Assembly: GCA_024398055.1 (NCBI GenBank)
Contig: CP073749.1
Span: 992,001 to 1,056,000 of the forward strand
Source of the DNA: a bacterium SCSIO 12741
GTDB lineage: Bacteria > Bacteroidota > Bacteroidia > Flavobacteriales_G > Salibacteraceae
Direction: 5' to 3'
Length of the DNA: 64,000 bases
Shown: piece by piece, positions 55,549 to 64,000 of the stretch
Layout of the letters: every line of letters starts with the position of its first letter
Numbering within the stretch: the first letter of the stretch is position 1
Translations under genes and position numbers: made by a program
Notes under the pieces: generated by a model
The model's database searches: none
The model's input: the letters and a program-made list of their open reading frames with translations, nothing else
What the model was told of the DNA's origin: nothing

Positions 55549-56644
55549 AAAACCAAAAGTGGCCATTATCGGCACACGAGGAATTCCCAACCACTACGGT
55601 GGCTTTGAGCAACTGGCTGAGTTTTTATCAGTGGGGTTGGTTGAAAAGGGATATGAAGTAACGGTGTACAATTCGTCTCAGCATCCCTACCAGGAGGCTA
55701 CCTGGAATGGGGTGAACATTATCAGTTGCAAGGACCCGGAATACCTACCTTCTACTTTTGGCCAATTTGCCTATGATCTCAATTGTATAAACGATAGTCG
55801 CAAACGCGATTTTGATGTCATTTTGCAGCTGGGGTATACGAGTAGTACGGTTTGGTATTGGCGTTTTCCAAAATCAGCTCAAATCGTGACCAACATGGAT
55901 GGGCTTGAATGGAAAAGAAGCAAATACAATTGGCCCGTCCAACAATTTCTGAAAGTGGCCGAATGGCTGGGAGCAGTCACGAGTGACCTACTCATTGCCG
56001 ACTCCATTGGTATTCAGGATTACCTCAAAAAGAAATACAACAAACCCTCTGAGTACATTCCCTACGGGGCCCATCTATTCAATACTCCGGATGAAGAGGT
56101 GCTCAGTCGATTTGACTTGAAGCCCTTTGGCTATGATCTACTCATTGCACGGATGGAGCCAGAAAATCATGTAGAAGTCGTGATTCAAGGGAGAGTAGAA
56201 GCCTCGTCAGAACGTCCCTTGATCCTGATTGGAAACTGGAAGGGCACTGCTTTTGGTCAACGCCTTAAGAAACAATATGACCACCCCTCTGTCCGTTTTC
56301 TCGGAGGACTTTACGACTTGGAAGCACTCAATCATTTAAGACATTATAGCCACCTCTATTTTCACGGACACTCCGTTGGTGGTACTAATCCTTCTTTGCT
56401 GGAGGCGATGGCTTCCAATTGCTTGATTGTAGCGCACAACAACATATTTAACCGAGCCATATTGAATGAGGACGCCCATTTTTTCAAAACAGCGGGAGAA
56501 GTGAAGGAACTTATAGAAACCGTCTCCAAAACGTCTGTAGACATTCCTCAAATTCAGGCAAATCGGGAAAAAATAACAAACCGCTTTTCGTGGGAAAGGA
56601 TCATAGATGAATACGAAGCTGCCATCTTAAAAAGCCTATCTTAG
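55541..56644 (+). CDS. GT4-family glycosyltransferase, DUF1972/rhamnosyltransferase-like
   Basis: 367 residues, starting with GTG at 55541 (8 bases before the preceding stop). The N-terminus VAIIGTRGIPNHYGGFEQLAEFL is the hallmark of the DUF1972 group, often annotated as rhamnosyltransferases. The C-terminal half has VGGTNPSLLEAMASNCLIVA, the acceptor/donor loop with the paired acidic residues. It adds a later sugar of the repeat unit; rhamnose is the family default, not shown by the sequence. Confidence 0.85.
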   Translation: MNRKPKVAIIGTRGIPNHYGGFEQLAEFLSVGLVEKGYEVTVYNSSQHPYQEATWNGVNIISCKDPEYLPSTFGQFAYDLNCINDSRKRDFDVILQLGYTSSTVWYWRFPKSAQIVTNMDGLEWKRSKYNWPVQQFLKVAEWLGAVTSDLLIADSIGIQDYLKKKYNKPSEYIPYGAHLFNTPDEEVLSRFDLKPFGYDLLIARMEPENHVEVVIQGRVEASSERPLILIGNWKGTAFGQRLKKQYDHPSVRFLGGLYDLEALNHLRHYSHLYFHGHSVGGTNPSLLEAMASNCLIVAHNNIFNRAILNEDAHFFKTAGEVKELIETVSKTSVDIPQIQANREKITNRFSWERIIDEYEAAILKSLS

Positions 56645-56650
56645 GTAAAG

Positions 56651-57934
56651 ATGAATCAAGCGATTACATACCGTATTTACTTTTTTAGTCTCCTTCTGGT
56701 AGTAATCACACTCCCCTTTTTCACGCATTTAAACAGCATTTGCATTGCCCTCTTCGGGCTATCCTGGCTATTGAGCAATCATCCAAGGGAGAAATGGAAA
56801 AACCTGAAGGCCAACCCATGGGTCTGGTTGTTTATTGCTTACTACTTGGTTCAGGTATATGGCTGGCTAATCTCTGAAGAATCTCGGGAAGCCCTGTTTA
56901 TCCTTGAAAAAAAAGGAGGCATGGCTCTTCTCCCTATTTTTCTTGCTTCAGGTCCCAGATTGATGCAAAAACAGGTTCAGCAGATCTTGCTCTGCTTTAC
57001 TTCTGTTGTGGCCTTAGGAGCCCTGACCATGGTAGGATTGGCTGGTTTAGAATACTTGGAGCAAGGAGATAAGGGAGTCTTCTTTTACCATCCACTTGCC
57101 TATCAAATAAACGCCCATGCGATATACTACTCGCTCTATATAGCCTTTGCCTTATTCATCTGGAAAGGTTGGAGAAAAAAGGTTCCAATCTGGCTCTATG
57201 GTTCTGTCGGTCTTTTTCTTTTCGGGGTACTACTATTGCTCAGTTCCAAGAATATTTTGATCCTTTTCCTCCTAATCTGGGTGCTATCTTCAGCCCTTGA
57301 TTTACTCAACAAGAAATCTTTGTGGAAGAAGCCTTCTACCTGGATCAGCATTGTAGTAATAGTAGCCGTAATGCTTGCCCTTGGCGGAGGACTTCGGCAG
57401 CGCTTTCAAAACATATCTGGTGATAGTCTGGCTGTGCTAAAACTGGAAAAATTAAGGTACGACACTCCCTTAAACGGACTCAGTTTACGTTTGTTAATCT
57501 GGGACTTAGCCCGTCAACAAAGCGAAATTCATGGTCCCTGGTACGTTGGAGTTGGTACCGGAGATGCACAGCAGTATCTGGATAGCGCTTATGTGGAAAG
57601 AGGACTCTATACCGGAAATGTTGAATTCGGAGATACTGGCTACCTGGGTTACAACTTACACAACCAATATTTTCAAGATTTATACTCCACAGGGTTGTTG
57701 GGGTTATTTGCCCTCCTCACTCTTTTAGGAGCTGTTTTTTGGTTGAGTAAGGGCCATTTTAATCCAGCATTTAACTATTTGGCTTGGATGATTCTGTTTT
57801 TGGCGATCACCGAATCCCTTTTTGAGCGACATACAGGCAGTGTTTTTTTCGTCCTGTTTTTTAGCCTAATGTTATCCACGAAATCACAAAAAAGTATGGA
57901 ATCTGGGCCGGAGACAGATTCACAAGGATCCTAA
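56651..57934 (+). CDS. O-antigen ligase-type membrane protein (Wzy/WaaL superfamily)
   Basis: 427 residues with about eleven membrane segments. A large periplasmic loop (about 270-355) holds LSLRLLIWDLARQQ, VGTGDAQQYLD and LGYNLHNQYFQDL, where the His and Arg are the catalytic-loop residues usual in this family. It is the second such protein in the cluster: one could polymerise repeat units, the other ligate the chain to its carrier. Which is which cannot be decided here. Confidence 0.85.
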   Translation: MNQAITYRIYFFSLLLVVITLPFFTHLNSICIALFGLSWLLSNHPREKWKNLKANPWVWLFIAYYLVQVYGWLISEESREALFILEKKGGMALLPIFLASGPRLMQKQVQQILLCFTSVVALGALTMVGLAGLEYLEQGDKGVFFYHPLAYQINAHAIYYSLYIAFALFIWKGWRKKVPIWLYGSVGLFLFGVLLLLSSKNILILFLLIWVLSSALDLLNKKSLWKKPSTWISIVVIVAVMLALGGGLRQRFQNISGDSLAVLKLEKLRYDTPLNGLSLRLLIWDLARQQSEIHGPWYVGVGTGDAQQYLDSAYVERGLYTGNVEFGDTGYLGYNLHNQYFQDLYSTGLLGLFALLTLLGAVFWLSKGHFNPAFNYLAWMILFLAITESLFERHTGSVFFVLFFSLMLSTKSQKSMESGPETDSQGS

Positions 57935-58335
57935 AATCTCTTAATATTCAACCTCTACCAAACAGAAAGTTTCAAACCTTAACAGAAACTTCACATTTCA
58001 CCGAAACACCTGTAAACACCGACCAGTCCGACGGTCGAAAGGAGTCATACGTCGATAAAAAGAGTCAAAAGCCGATTCAAAAAAAATTAGAGCCAACCAA
58101 CCCTTTTCAGATTGGTATGTATAGGTGATAAGTGGAACATTTCTTAATTTTTTTAGAACCGATAATTAGCCCCGTTGAAAAGGCGTTAAGATTATTTATT
58201 CTGTCCGTTGAAAATTTATTTTTTCAAGCAGAACAGAGTACTTATTTTCGCGCCCGGAAAGTGGAGGTGAATTTGGGAACTTGTTTCTCTAATAAACCCT
58301 ATTAAAAAACCTCTCTCAAACCAAAAAAAAGAAAA
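57935..58335. other. 400-base upstream region of the initiating transferase
   Basis: No gene seen. It contains an inverted repeat TTGAAAA-N6-TTTTCAA (58208-58227) followed 12 bases later by a TACTTATTTTCG promoter-like element (58239-58250). The region is low in G/C and looks like a long 5' region for the next gene. Confidence 0.5.
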
Positions 58336-59007
58336 ATGCTCAACCGAGGTCGCAAACAACAAATGACTCTGAACCCAGGTGGTTTAGGCATTGCACTCGA
58401 ACATGTGAAGACCAGCCAACATGCTACCTATGCTCGTGTACTTGATGTTACATTCAGCTTACTGGTATTTATTCTCCTCCTCTGGTGGTTTATTCCACTG
58501 GTTGGATTGCTCATCAGACTCGACACAAAGGGACCTATCTTTTATCGTCAAATTCGTTCTGGAAAAGACGGTAAACCATTTATGTGTTTGAAGTTTCGTA
58601 CGATGTATAACCGCAACTGGGATTTTAAACAAGCCAGTAGAAACGATCCACGAGTTACTCGTATTGGCCGTTGGTTGCGTAAAACAAACTTGGACGAGAT
58701 TCCTCAATTCATCAACGTATTGCGCAATGAGATGTCGGTTATTGGCCCACGTCCTCATACTCCTGAATTGGACAAGCAATACGACACCTTGATTGATGAC
58801 TACTATGGACGTTTGGCTGTTAAACCAGGAATTACTGGATTGGCTCAGGTAAAAGGTTACCGCGGGGAAACCATCAATTTTTACCACATGGCTAACCGGG
58901 TTCGTCTGGATCTATTTTACATTCACTATGGCAACTTGGCCATGGACATCCGAATCATCTTTGAGACGGCTCGTCAGATCTTCGTCACGAACGAGAACGC
59001 CTACTAA
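58336..59007 (+). CDS. Initiating sugar transferase (undecaprenyl-phosphate glycosyl-1-phosphate transferase)
   Basis: 223 residues. One membrane segment at about 38-60 (FSLLVFILLLWWFIPLVGLL) and the bacterial sugar-transferase core: DTKGPIFYRQIRSG, FMCLKFRTMY, RWLRKTNLDEIPQFINVL, MSVIGPRPH, KPGITGLAQV. It transfers a sugar-1-phosphate to undecaprenyl phosphate to begin the repeat unit (the PglC/WcaJ group). It is separated from the rest of the cluster by 400 bases with its own promoter-like element. Its stop overlaps that of the convergent gene by 3 bases. Confidence 0.93.
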   Translation: MLNRGRKQQMTLNPGGLGIALEHVKTSQHATYARVLDVTFSLLVFILLLWWFIPLVGLLIRLDTKGPIFYRQIRSGKDGKPFMCLKFRTMYNRNWDFKQASRNDPRVTRIGRWLRKTNLDEIPQFINVLRNEMSVIGPRPHTPELDKQYDTLIDDYYGRLAVKPGITGLAQVKGYRGETINFYHMANRVRLDLFYIHYGNLAMDIRIIFETARQIFVTNENAY

Positions 59008-62000
59008 TTTTTAGAAGAAGTTTGGCTACCTCCTCCTGATTTCAGGAAGGGTAAAAAGTTTTTGAATTGTGCCCCGGATACCGTCTGGGCTACAATTCCT
59101 ATGACCGCTGCCAAACTGCTAAGGATACCGAGAGACTTATTGAAAATTCCGGGATCGGTCAGGTACATGAAGATGACCAATCCAGCAATTAAAACAATAA
59201 CCAGCACCCTTACATTTTTCCAATTTCCAGTACGGCTCTGTAGCATACTAAACCCTTCTCGCTCTCGATCGTTCACCACATCCAACACAAAGTAGCGGAA
59301 ACTCTGATTGAACAGGTTGATCGCAAAGTTTTTGTGATCGATGACAAACAACCCTTTGTCTACCATTCGAATAAGCACATCGCGGTTGGCATAGTTGACA
59401 TAACCGTTTTCTGCTGTGTCGTAGATCAAATGCTTTTCTCGCAAGGTTAATGAGCTCCAAATAGACAGGTAATAAGCCTTGTTGTACTGAATGATTTGAT
59501 AAATCAGGCGATCCGACTGAAGTGTGGTCATCGAGTCCGGAATACCGGTAGGTTCAAAATCCTTGAGGTTAGGACCAAAAGCAAACTCATTGAGAATATT
59601 TCGATCGGCATCCGAGGGTTCGGCCAAAGGAACTTTAATCGTTGCAAAAGAAGCCAACAAATACTCAAACCGATCGACCAACTGTGCAAGTTCTGATCCC
59701 GAGTAGCGTTCATCCTCGTTGAACCAACGGTTTTCCTGTATTTTCTCCAAAATCTCATCCAAAGAAGAATTCGAGTACACCAATAAATCCAGCTCATTGG
59801 TTGATACAAGGCGTTCAAACTGGACCAGAAACTGATCCAAACGATCACTTCTATACAAGAGGTAATCAAAGTTGTGCATGACGAGTTTCTGGCAGCTGGG
59901 ATTCCCCGGGTCATATTGATCCATAAAACGTTTTAATTGATCAATCGAATCCAGTTCTATCAAGTCCACTTGGCAAGGATCTGCCGAAGATTTGGCAAGG
60001 TCCGGTGTCATCTTTCGGGTCCGCCCTGAATAATAGGGCCCCATACATAAGGTTCTACTCGCTTGGGAGTAAGCGGGAAGAACACCTGACTCGTGCCAAT
60101 CATCAGGAATAATGGACTTAGATTGAATCACTTTAACCAAGAAAATCCGGCAAACAAGTAAGTGAATCAATGGAAACAAGAGAGCCAGAAAAAATAAAAA
60201 GCCAATAAATCGGGCCAACCATTTTCCCCGGTAATAAGGTTGATCTTTGGTGGCACCAAGAGGGTCGGGTTTCCAAATAATTTCATTAAACGAAATCGGA
60301 TTCAGGTTATGAAAAAGCTCAATTTGTTTTTCATTCTCTGAAACATTGTTCATTTGAATCCGCATGGCCCTATAGAGCAGAAAATCGAACCTACGAAAGC
60401 TATCCCAGCCCATCACCTTTTTCTTTTTAGCCGACAGGGCCAAGTCTTTACCCGCTTTTTGCCACAAATCGTCTTCCAGGTTAATAGCGGCATTAGTCAA
60501 TACCAGAGTGGGCATGTAACCAATAACTATCACCCAACACACCAACATACACGTAAAGACCAGCACAGGAAGTCGCCCAGCGGGAGAAAAACGCTCTAAG
60601 ACATGAAGAATCGGAGTCAAAACTTTACCCGACCATGAGGTTCGAAAAATCAACAGAAAACCTCCTTGGATGCCCCATAGCCCCAATAAGGGCCATATTA
60701 CTTGTCCCTTGGACTGGTAATCCCAAATCAATGCGCTTATTACTAAAATGAGCAACCATGAAACCAAACTGAAAAGAACATGAAAAGGCCTTTTATCCTG
60801 CCTGTTCTCCAAATGCCGGTAGCGGAACACGACGGCGTAGCTTATCCATGCTACGAAAACAAGAATCTCAGCACAAATCAAGGCCAACAAAAAGATTTGA
60901 TGCGAAAAGCGGCCATAGACGTAGAGCTGGAACACAGCCAAAATGACAAAAACGAAACTGAGCCTCAGGTAAGCCTTGTTGAGATGTTGGGAAGGACGAA
61001 ACCAGGAAGCTGAATAAGGAGGCACCTTAAACCAAGTGGAACGATAACCACCAGCTGCCAGGACTAAGGCAAGCAGGTAGCCCAAAACAACTAAGGCAAT
61101 CGCCAGCGACATGCATAACGCTACAGCCGAAGAAGAAAGCATAGCTGGAATATCCCGGTCAAAATAGGTGAGCACATAAAATCTTGGAGGTCCATCTGGT
61201 GACCAATCAATAGATCGGAAGGCCACTTCTTGCCCATGCCCTTTCAAAGAAAAAAAAGAATTTCCCCGATCTACTCCTGAGGTAATCAAGGATTTTAGGT
61301 TGTCTGAGAACTCCGTATTCTCAAACACGTTGTTGAGCCTTTCCTTTTTCAAATTGGGGTTGTAAAGCACGTCGCCATTCGATCGTATGATCATGTATTT
61401 GTGATCCATTTTCAGAGGGTTCAAAATGCGAGAGTCCCAGTCAGAAAATCCGAAAGTATGAGCCAGAATTTGCTCGCCATCAAGAAGGGACACCACCCCT
61501 TCAAACTGACTGGTACCAATGGAATAGTGGGAACTCAAAAACACCTCTCGATCGGAATTCAAATCGGATTCCAATTCCTGTTTTTCCAGCCCAGAAACAC
61601 CCTTTTTCAGAAACACCCTTACATAGTCGCGGTGGCTCAAGTCACCGACCGTTTCCGGTGGGTTAAACAGGTAAAATTGGGGTTCAATGAGGTTTTGCAT
61701 AACCCCGGTATCATTATCGATGGTCACAAACTGATCGGGAGCGATGAGTCCGTTTTGAACCTGCTGAACATTGGGGAAAGCCTTTTTTAATTCTTTCAGT
61801 TTTTGCTCTTTCTCCTGCAAGTAGCCAGCAAACTTCTCGGCTAATTCCTCGGTTCGTTCATCCAGTTCCACCGTTTCACGATGAAAGAGCGTGAAGTAAT
61901 TGGAAAAATACCCCAGGCTCAGCCCAAACACCATGGCAATCAGCACGACTGAAAATCCGCCTTCGTACACCCGAATTTTACTCAGCCGATCCCCTTTTCC

Positions 62001-62798
62001 CAGACTGAAATAGCGAATCACTGGCACCGCACAAATCAAGAGCAGGAGCAAACAGAAAACAAAACCCAAAACCGTATAATCGATTTGGCCTCGAGCCCGA
62101 TTGAATCGGGTCAAATTCATAAATCCAATAAGCTTGTAATCCTTTTCCTGAATCTTGAGAGGCAGCACAAAGTAGCGGAACTTCTGACCCGAGACTTCAA
62201 TTTCATTTTTAGTAGCGGCCAACTCCCCCATTCTCTTTTCATTGAGCAACGTATCCGAAATGTGGTAAGGAAGAAAACCAGCTGGCGATTGGTAGTAAAT
62301 ATGACCCAGTCTGAAAATAGCGACTTTGTCGAAAAAATCGGTGTTTACCAAGTCCTCCATGTATCCATAAAAATCCATGGACAGGTATTGGGTATCCCTT
62401 AGCAACAGATTAATTTGAGTTCCATTCTCCCGAAACCTCAAACCCTTTTCCCGTTGGACGGTGCTCTTTACATTTTTCCCTTCTCTCCGGAAGGTTTGCA
62501 AGTGAATTCCCGAACTCACCATAATATCATGAAAGGCTTTAAGCCCCTCGTACGATTTTGGTCGAGGAATTCTTTGCGCCAAGGAATCAACGGCCCGCTT
62601 AGCCGAAATCTTCCGGTAGCTCATATCCTCATAAAGCGCTTCTTTTTCAGATATGGCCTGCTGAATAGTTTGTAGACTTCGCTTTCCTTGTCGAATTAGA
62701 ACTTCTTCATTTCGACTTAGCTGGTAATAGAAATAGGAGAATAGCACTGCGGCAATGACCAAAGTTGCCATCCATACTGCGGATAGTGTTAGTTTCAT
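59004..62798 (-). CDS. Large membrane receptor-like protein with Cache-like sensor regions and a degenerate P-loop domain
   Basis: 1264 residues. A membrane segment (about 8-27) is followed by a periplasmic region (30-245) and a second segment (245-265). A further periplasmic region (320-570) has Cache-like features (LIEPQFYLFNPP, SHYSIGTSQFEGVVSLLDGEQ, KYMIIRSNGDVLYNP). About eight segments follow (575-790), then one near 880. The cytoplasmic part has GPYYSGRT (920-927, a Walker A with Arg for Lys), QKLVMHNFDYLL (970-981, Walker B-like), a winged-helix-like block (1115-1175: SSLTLREKHLIYDTAENG) and two final segments. No kinase, HAMP or cyclase motif is seen. Function unknown; a sensor-effector role is inference. 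Confidence 0.82.
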   Translation of the reverse strand: MKLTLSAVWMATLVIAAVLFSYFYYQLSRNEEVLIRQGKRSLQTIQQAISEKEALYEDMSYRKISAKRAVDSLAQRIPRPKSYEGLKAFHDIMVSSGIHLQTFRREGKNVKSTVQREKGLRFRENGTQINLLLRDTQYLSMDFYGYMEDLVNTDFFDKVAIFRLGHIYYQSPAGFLPYHISDTLLNEKRMGELAATKNEIEVSGQKFRYFVLPLKIQEKDYKLIGFMNLTRFNRARGQIDYTVLGFVFCLLLLLICAVPVIRYFSLGKGDRLSKIRVYEGGFSVVLIAMVFGLSLGYFSNYFTLFHRETVELDERTEELAEKFAGYLQEKEQKLKELKKAFPNVQQVQNGLIAPDQFVTIDNDTGVMQNLIEPQFYLFNPPETVGDLSHRDYVRVFLKKGVSGLEKQELESDLNSDREVFLSSHYSIGTSQFEGVVSLLDGEQILAHTFGFSDWDSRILNPLKMDHKYMIIRSNGDVLYNPNLKKERLNNVFENTEFSDNLKSLITSGVDRGNSFFSLKGHGQEVAFRSIDWSPDGPPRFYVLTYFDRDIPAMLSSSAVALCMSLAIALVVLGYLLALVLAAGGYRSTWFKVPPYSASWFRPSQHLNKAYLRLSFVFVILAVFQLYVYGRFSHQIFLLALICAEILVFVAWISYAVVFRYRHLENRQDKRPFHVLFSLVSWLLILVISALIWDYQSKGQVIWPLLGLWGIQGGFLLIFRTSWSGKVLTPILHVLERFSPAGRLPVLVFTCMLVCWVIVIGYMPTLVLTNAAINLEDDLWQKAGKDLALSAKKKKVMGWDSFRRFDFLLYRAMRIQMNNVSENEKQIELFHNLNPISFNEIIWKPDPLGATKDQPYYRGKWLARFIGFLFFLALLFPLIHLLVCRIFLVKVIQSKSIIPDDWHESGVLPAYSQASRTLCMGPYYSGRTRKMTPDLAKSSADPCQVDLIELDSIDQLKRFMDQYDPGNPSCQKLVMHNFDYLLYRSDRLDQFLVQFERLVSTNELDLLVYSNSSLDEILEKIQENRWFNEDERYSGSELAQLVDRFEYLLASFATIKVPLAEPSDADRNILNEFAFGPNLKDFEPTGIPDSMTTLQSDRLIYQIIQYNKAYYLSIWSSLTLREKHLIYDTAENGYVNYANRDVLIRMVDKGLFVIDHKNFAINLFNQSFRYFVLDVVNDREREGFSMLQSRTGNWKNVRVLVIVLIAGLVIFMYLTDPGIFNKSLGILSSLAAVIGIVAQTVSGAQFKNFLPFLKSGGGSQTSSKN

Positions 62799-63131
62799 GG
62801 GCGTTGAGATTTGGCCTCCTTATAGCCTAATAAGGGCGACGCAATTCTGAAAATTAAACCGAAATCCGGGAAATTCCAAAAAATGAGGCAGTTATAACCT
62901 GATAGACAAGCAGTTGGTTTCGCCCCAAAAACAAATCTCAAAAGAGCACCTCCTATCTGTCAGTTGGTTGGCAAATCGTAAAGTGATTTCGCTTTTTTTG
63001 TTCTTTTTTTTCGGATTTTGAGCTAAATCCCTGATATTTAGGCATAGTTTTTTCAATCTAACTAAAATCCGGTCATTTATAGGGCAATCATCTGACCGAA
63101 TTTTCGTTTAACCCGATAAATCCAAATCGCT
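62799..63131. other. Divergent upstream region, no gene
   Basis: 333 bases between the 1264-residue receptor gene and a small membrane protein gene, so it should hold both promoters. It contains a short stem (CCTTAT at 62818 and ATAAGG), an AAGGAGG word upstream of the receptor start, and T-rich runs near 62995-63015. No clear -7 element. Confidence 0.4.
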
Positions 63132-63434
63132 ATGCACATCGCTCTGCAAGAACGAAGTCGTATACCAGCCATTTTATTGTTTATCATCGCCTCGGTGACT
63201 ACTGCATTGGCCCTCTTTTGGGTGGATGCCGGAGTCCATTCCAGCTACCCGATTTCACAGCCTGGAAACGTATATGGCGTCTTGATCAACGCTGTATCTC
63301 TCATTTTCTGCCAACTGCTGGTCTATCGATCTATACGCCCCTTTCTAACGATGGCACATTCCCGAATGATTGCTGTTAGTTTTGGGGTTCCGCTTGGTTT
63401 CTTTCTGGTGATTCTTTTATTCTACTTCTTTTAG
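63132..63434 (+). CDS. Small membrane protein, three predicted TM segments
   Basis: 100 residues. Hydrophobic segments at about 13-34 (IPAILLFIIASVTTALALFWV), 45-65 (VYGVLINAVSLIFCQLLVY) and 80-100 (SFGVPLGFFLVILLFYFF). No recognised family. It has its own ATG and an open region upstream; convergent with the PrmC-like gene. Confidence 0.55.
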   Translation: MHIALQERSRIPAILLFIIASVTTALALFWVDAGVHSSYPISQPGNVYGVLINAVSLIFCQLLVYRSIRPFLTMAHSRMIAVSFGVPLGFFLVILLFYFF

Positions 63435-63475
63435 AATAAGCGACAAACAAGCATTTCCGACTAATCGAATGACTT

Positions 63476-64000
63476 CTATTGGATAAGGAACACGTAGTTC
63501 TTTTCCAACCATACCATTCGCTCCCGTTCCAACTGAAAACTCAGTCCTTCCTTCACCGCTTTGTCTCGAATGATATCTATGGCACAGTCCTCTGACAAAA
63601 CCATATATATCCGAGTACTCTTGCGATCCATCAATACCAACTCATGAAACAAGCGATCAAAGTACTCAAATTCCTCCCCACAATACCAGGCCCGTTCCGC
63701 CATTTTGGAAGGGTTTCTGGGGTAGTAAGGTGGATTAATAAAAATGAAATCAAACTGAGGATCCGGAATATGGTCAAACAGGTCGGATACCAGCGCTCGT
63801 ACCTCCAGTCCGTTTTGAATCGCATTGATTTTCAGGTTTTCAATAGCAACTGGGTTGATGTCGGTAGACGTCACCGTAGCTCCCCGCTGGGCAGCGACTA
63901 AGGAAATGATTCCCGACCCTGCTCCGAGTTCCAGCACTTTCTTTCCCTTTAGCGGCAATCGCAGCATGTACTTGAGCAAAACCCTGGTGCTAAAAAATAA
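63476..64000 (-). CDS. PrmC/HemK-like SAM-dependent methyltransferase (5' partial)
   Basis: The frame is open to the right edge, so the N-terminus is outside. About 174 residues are visible: SAM loop VLELGAGSGIISLVAAQ, the strand-end DINPVAIENL, and the catalytic FIFINPPYYPRN, where NPPY is the motif of N5-glutamine and N6-adenine methyltransferases. The small size suggests a PrmC-like or related 'methyltransferase small domain' enzyme, which would modify release factors or nucleic acid. The exact substrate is open. Confidence 0.85.
   Translation of the reverse strand, partial: LFFSTRVLLKYMLRLPLKGKKVLELGAGSGIISLVAAQRGATVTSTDINPVAIENLKINAIQNGLEVRALVSDLFDHIPDPQFDFIFINPPYYPRNPSKMAERAWYCGEEFEYFDRLFHELVLMDRKSTRIYMVLSEDCAIDIIRDKAVKEGLSFQLERERMVWLEKNYVFLIQ

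Noticed and set aside
1-64000. Insertion sequences, prophage, tRNA/rRNA, attachment sites
   Set aside because: No transposase, integrase, phage structural gene or tRNA-like cloverleaf was recognised in reading the window.

Overview
The window reads as one contiguous stretch of a Bacteroidota chromosome, most likely a free-living Flavobacteriales-type bacterium. Four large secreted proteins end in type IX secretion (T9SS) sorting domains. There is a gldA gliding gene, a TonB receptor with a carboxypeptidase-like N-terminal domain, a Sec-lipoprotein (clade II) nitrous-oxide reductase, and promoters of the Bacteroidota TAnnTTTG type with few Shine-Dalgarno sequences. Both edges cut genes: a giant Ig-repeat protein on the left and a PrmC-like methyltransferase on the right. 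I saw no tRNA, rRNA, CRISPR array, transposase or prophage gene.

Layout: 1-10.5 kb holds three T9SS cargo proteins, one carrying about 21 tandem Ig-like repeats. 10.6-19.6 kb is housekeeping: an Uup-type ABC-F ATPase, an S9 peptidase lipoprotein, rsgA, gldA and metK. 19.7-26.5 kb is a nitrous-oxide reduction cluster (cytochrome c, nosZ, a membrane protein, nosL, nosD, nosF, nosY, and an Rrf2 regulator with three Fe-S-type cysteines). It converges on a frameshifted TonB-dependent receptor (26.5-28.8 kb) that has a DtxR-like palindrome in its promoter. 28.8-31.5 kb is an arsenic operon (arsR, arsI-type lyase, aquaporin, arsC, SDR). 31.6-35.5 kb carries another T9SS protein, an orphan NarL-type response regulator and a PLP decarboxylase of the arginine decarboxylase type.

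35.5-42.5 kb is a tightly coupled envelope-transport operon (LolA-like periplasmic protein, three FtsX/LolC-like permeases, LolD-like ATPase, outer-membrane barrel). A TetR gene lies just upstream, with a matching operator over the promoter. 42.6-44.6 kb has a Tat-exported glycosylasparaginase and a methyltransferase. 44.8-50.5 kb is a mirror-image pair of modules, each a GT2 polyprenyl-phosphate glycosyltransferase plus a GT39-like membrane transferase with a C-terminal carbohydrate-binding-like domain. 50.8-59.0 kb is an exopolysaccharide/O-antigen type cluster (Wzz, frameshifted Wzx, Wzy-like, two GT4 enzymes, an O-antigen ligase-like protein, the initiating sugar transferase). The rest holds a 1264-residue membrane receptor-like protein with a degenerate P-loop, a small membrane protein and the partial methyltransferase.

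Two genes (TonB receptor, Wzx) are each broken by what looks like loss of a single base in a short homopolymer. This could be real decay or consensus error. The best candidates for undescribed biology are the TetR-controlled LolA/FtsX/LolD/barrel operon, the 1264-residue Cache-like/P-loop-like receptor, and the mirrored GT2-GT39 modules.
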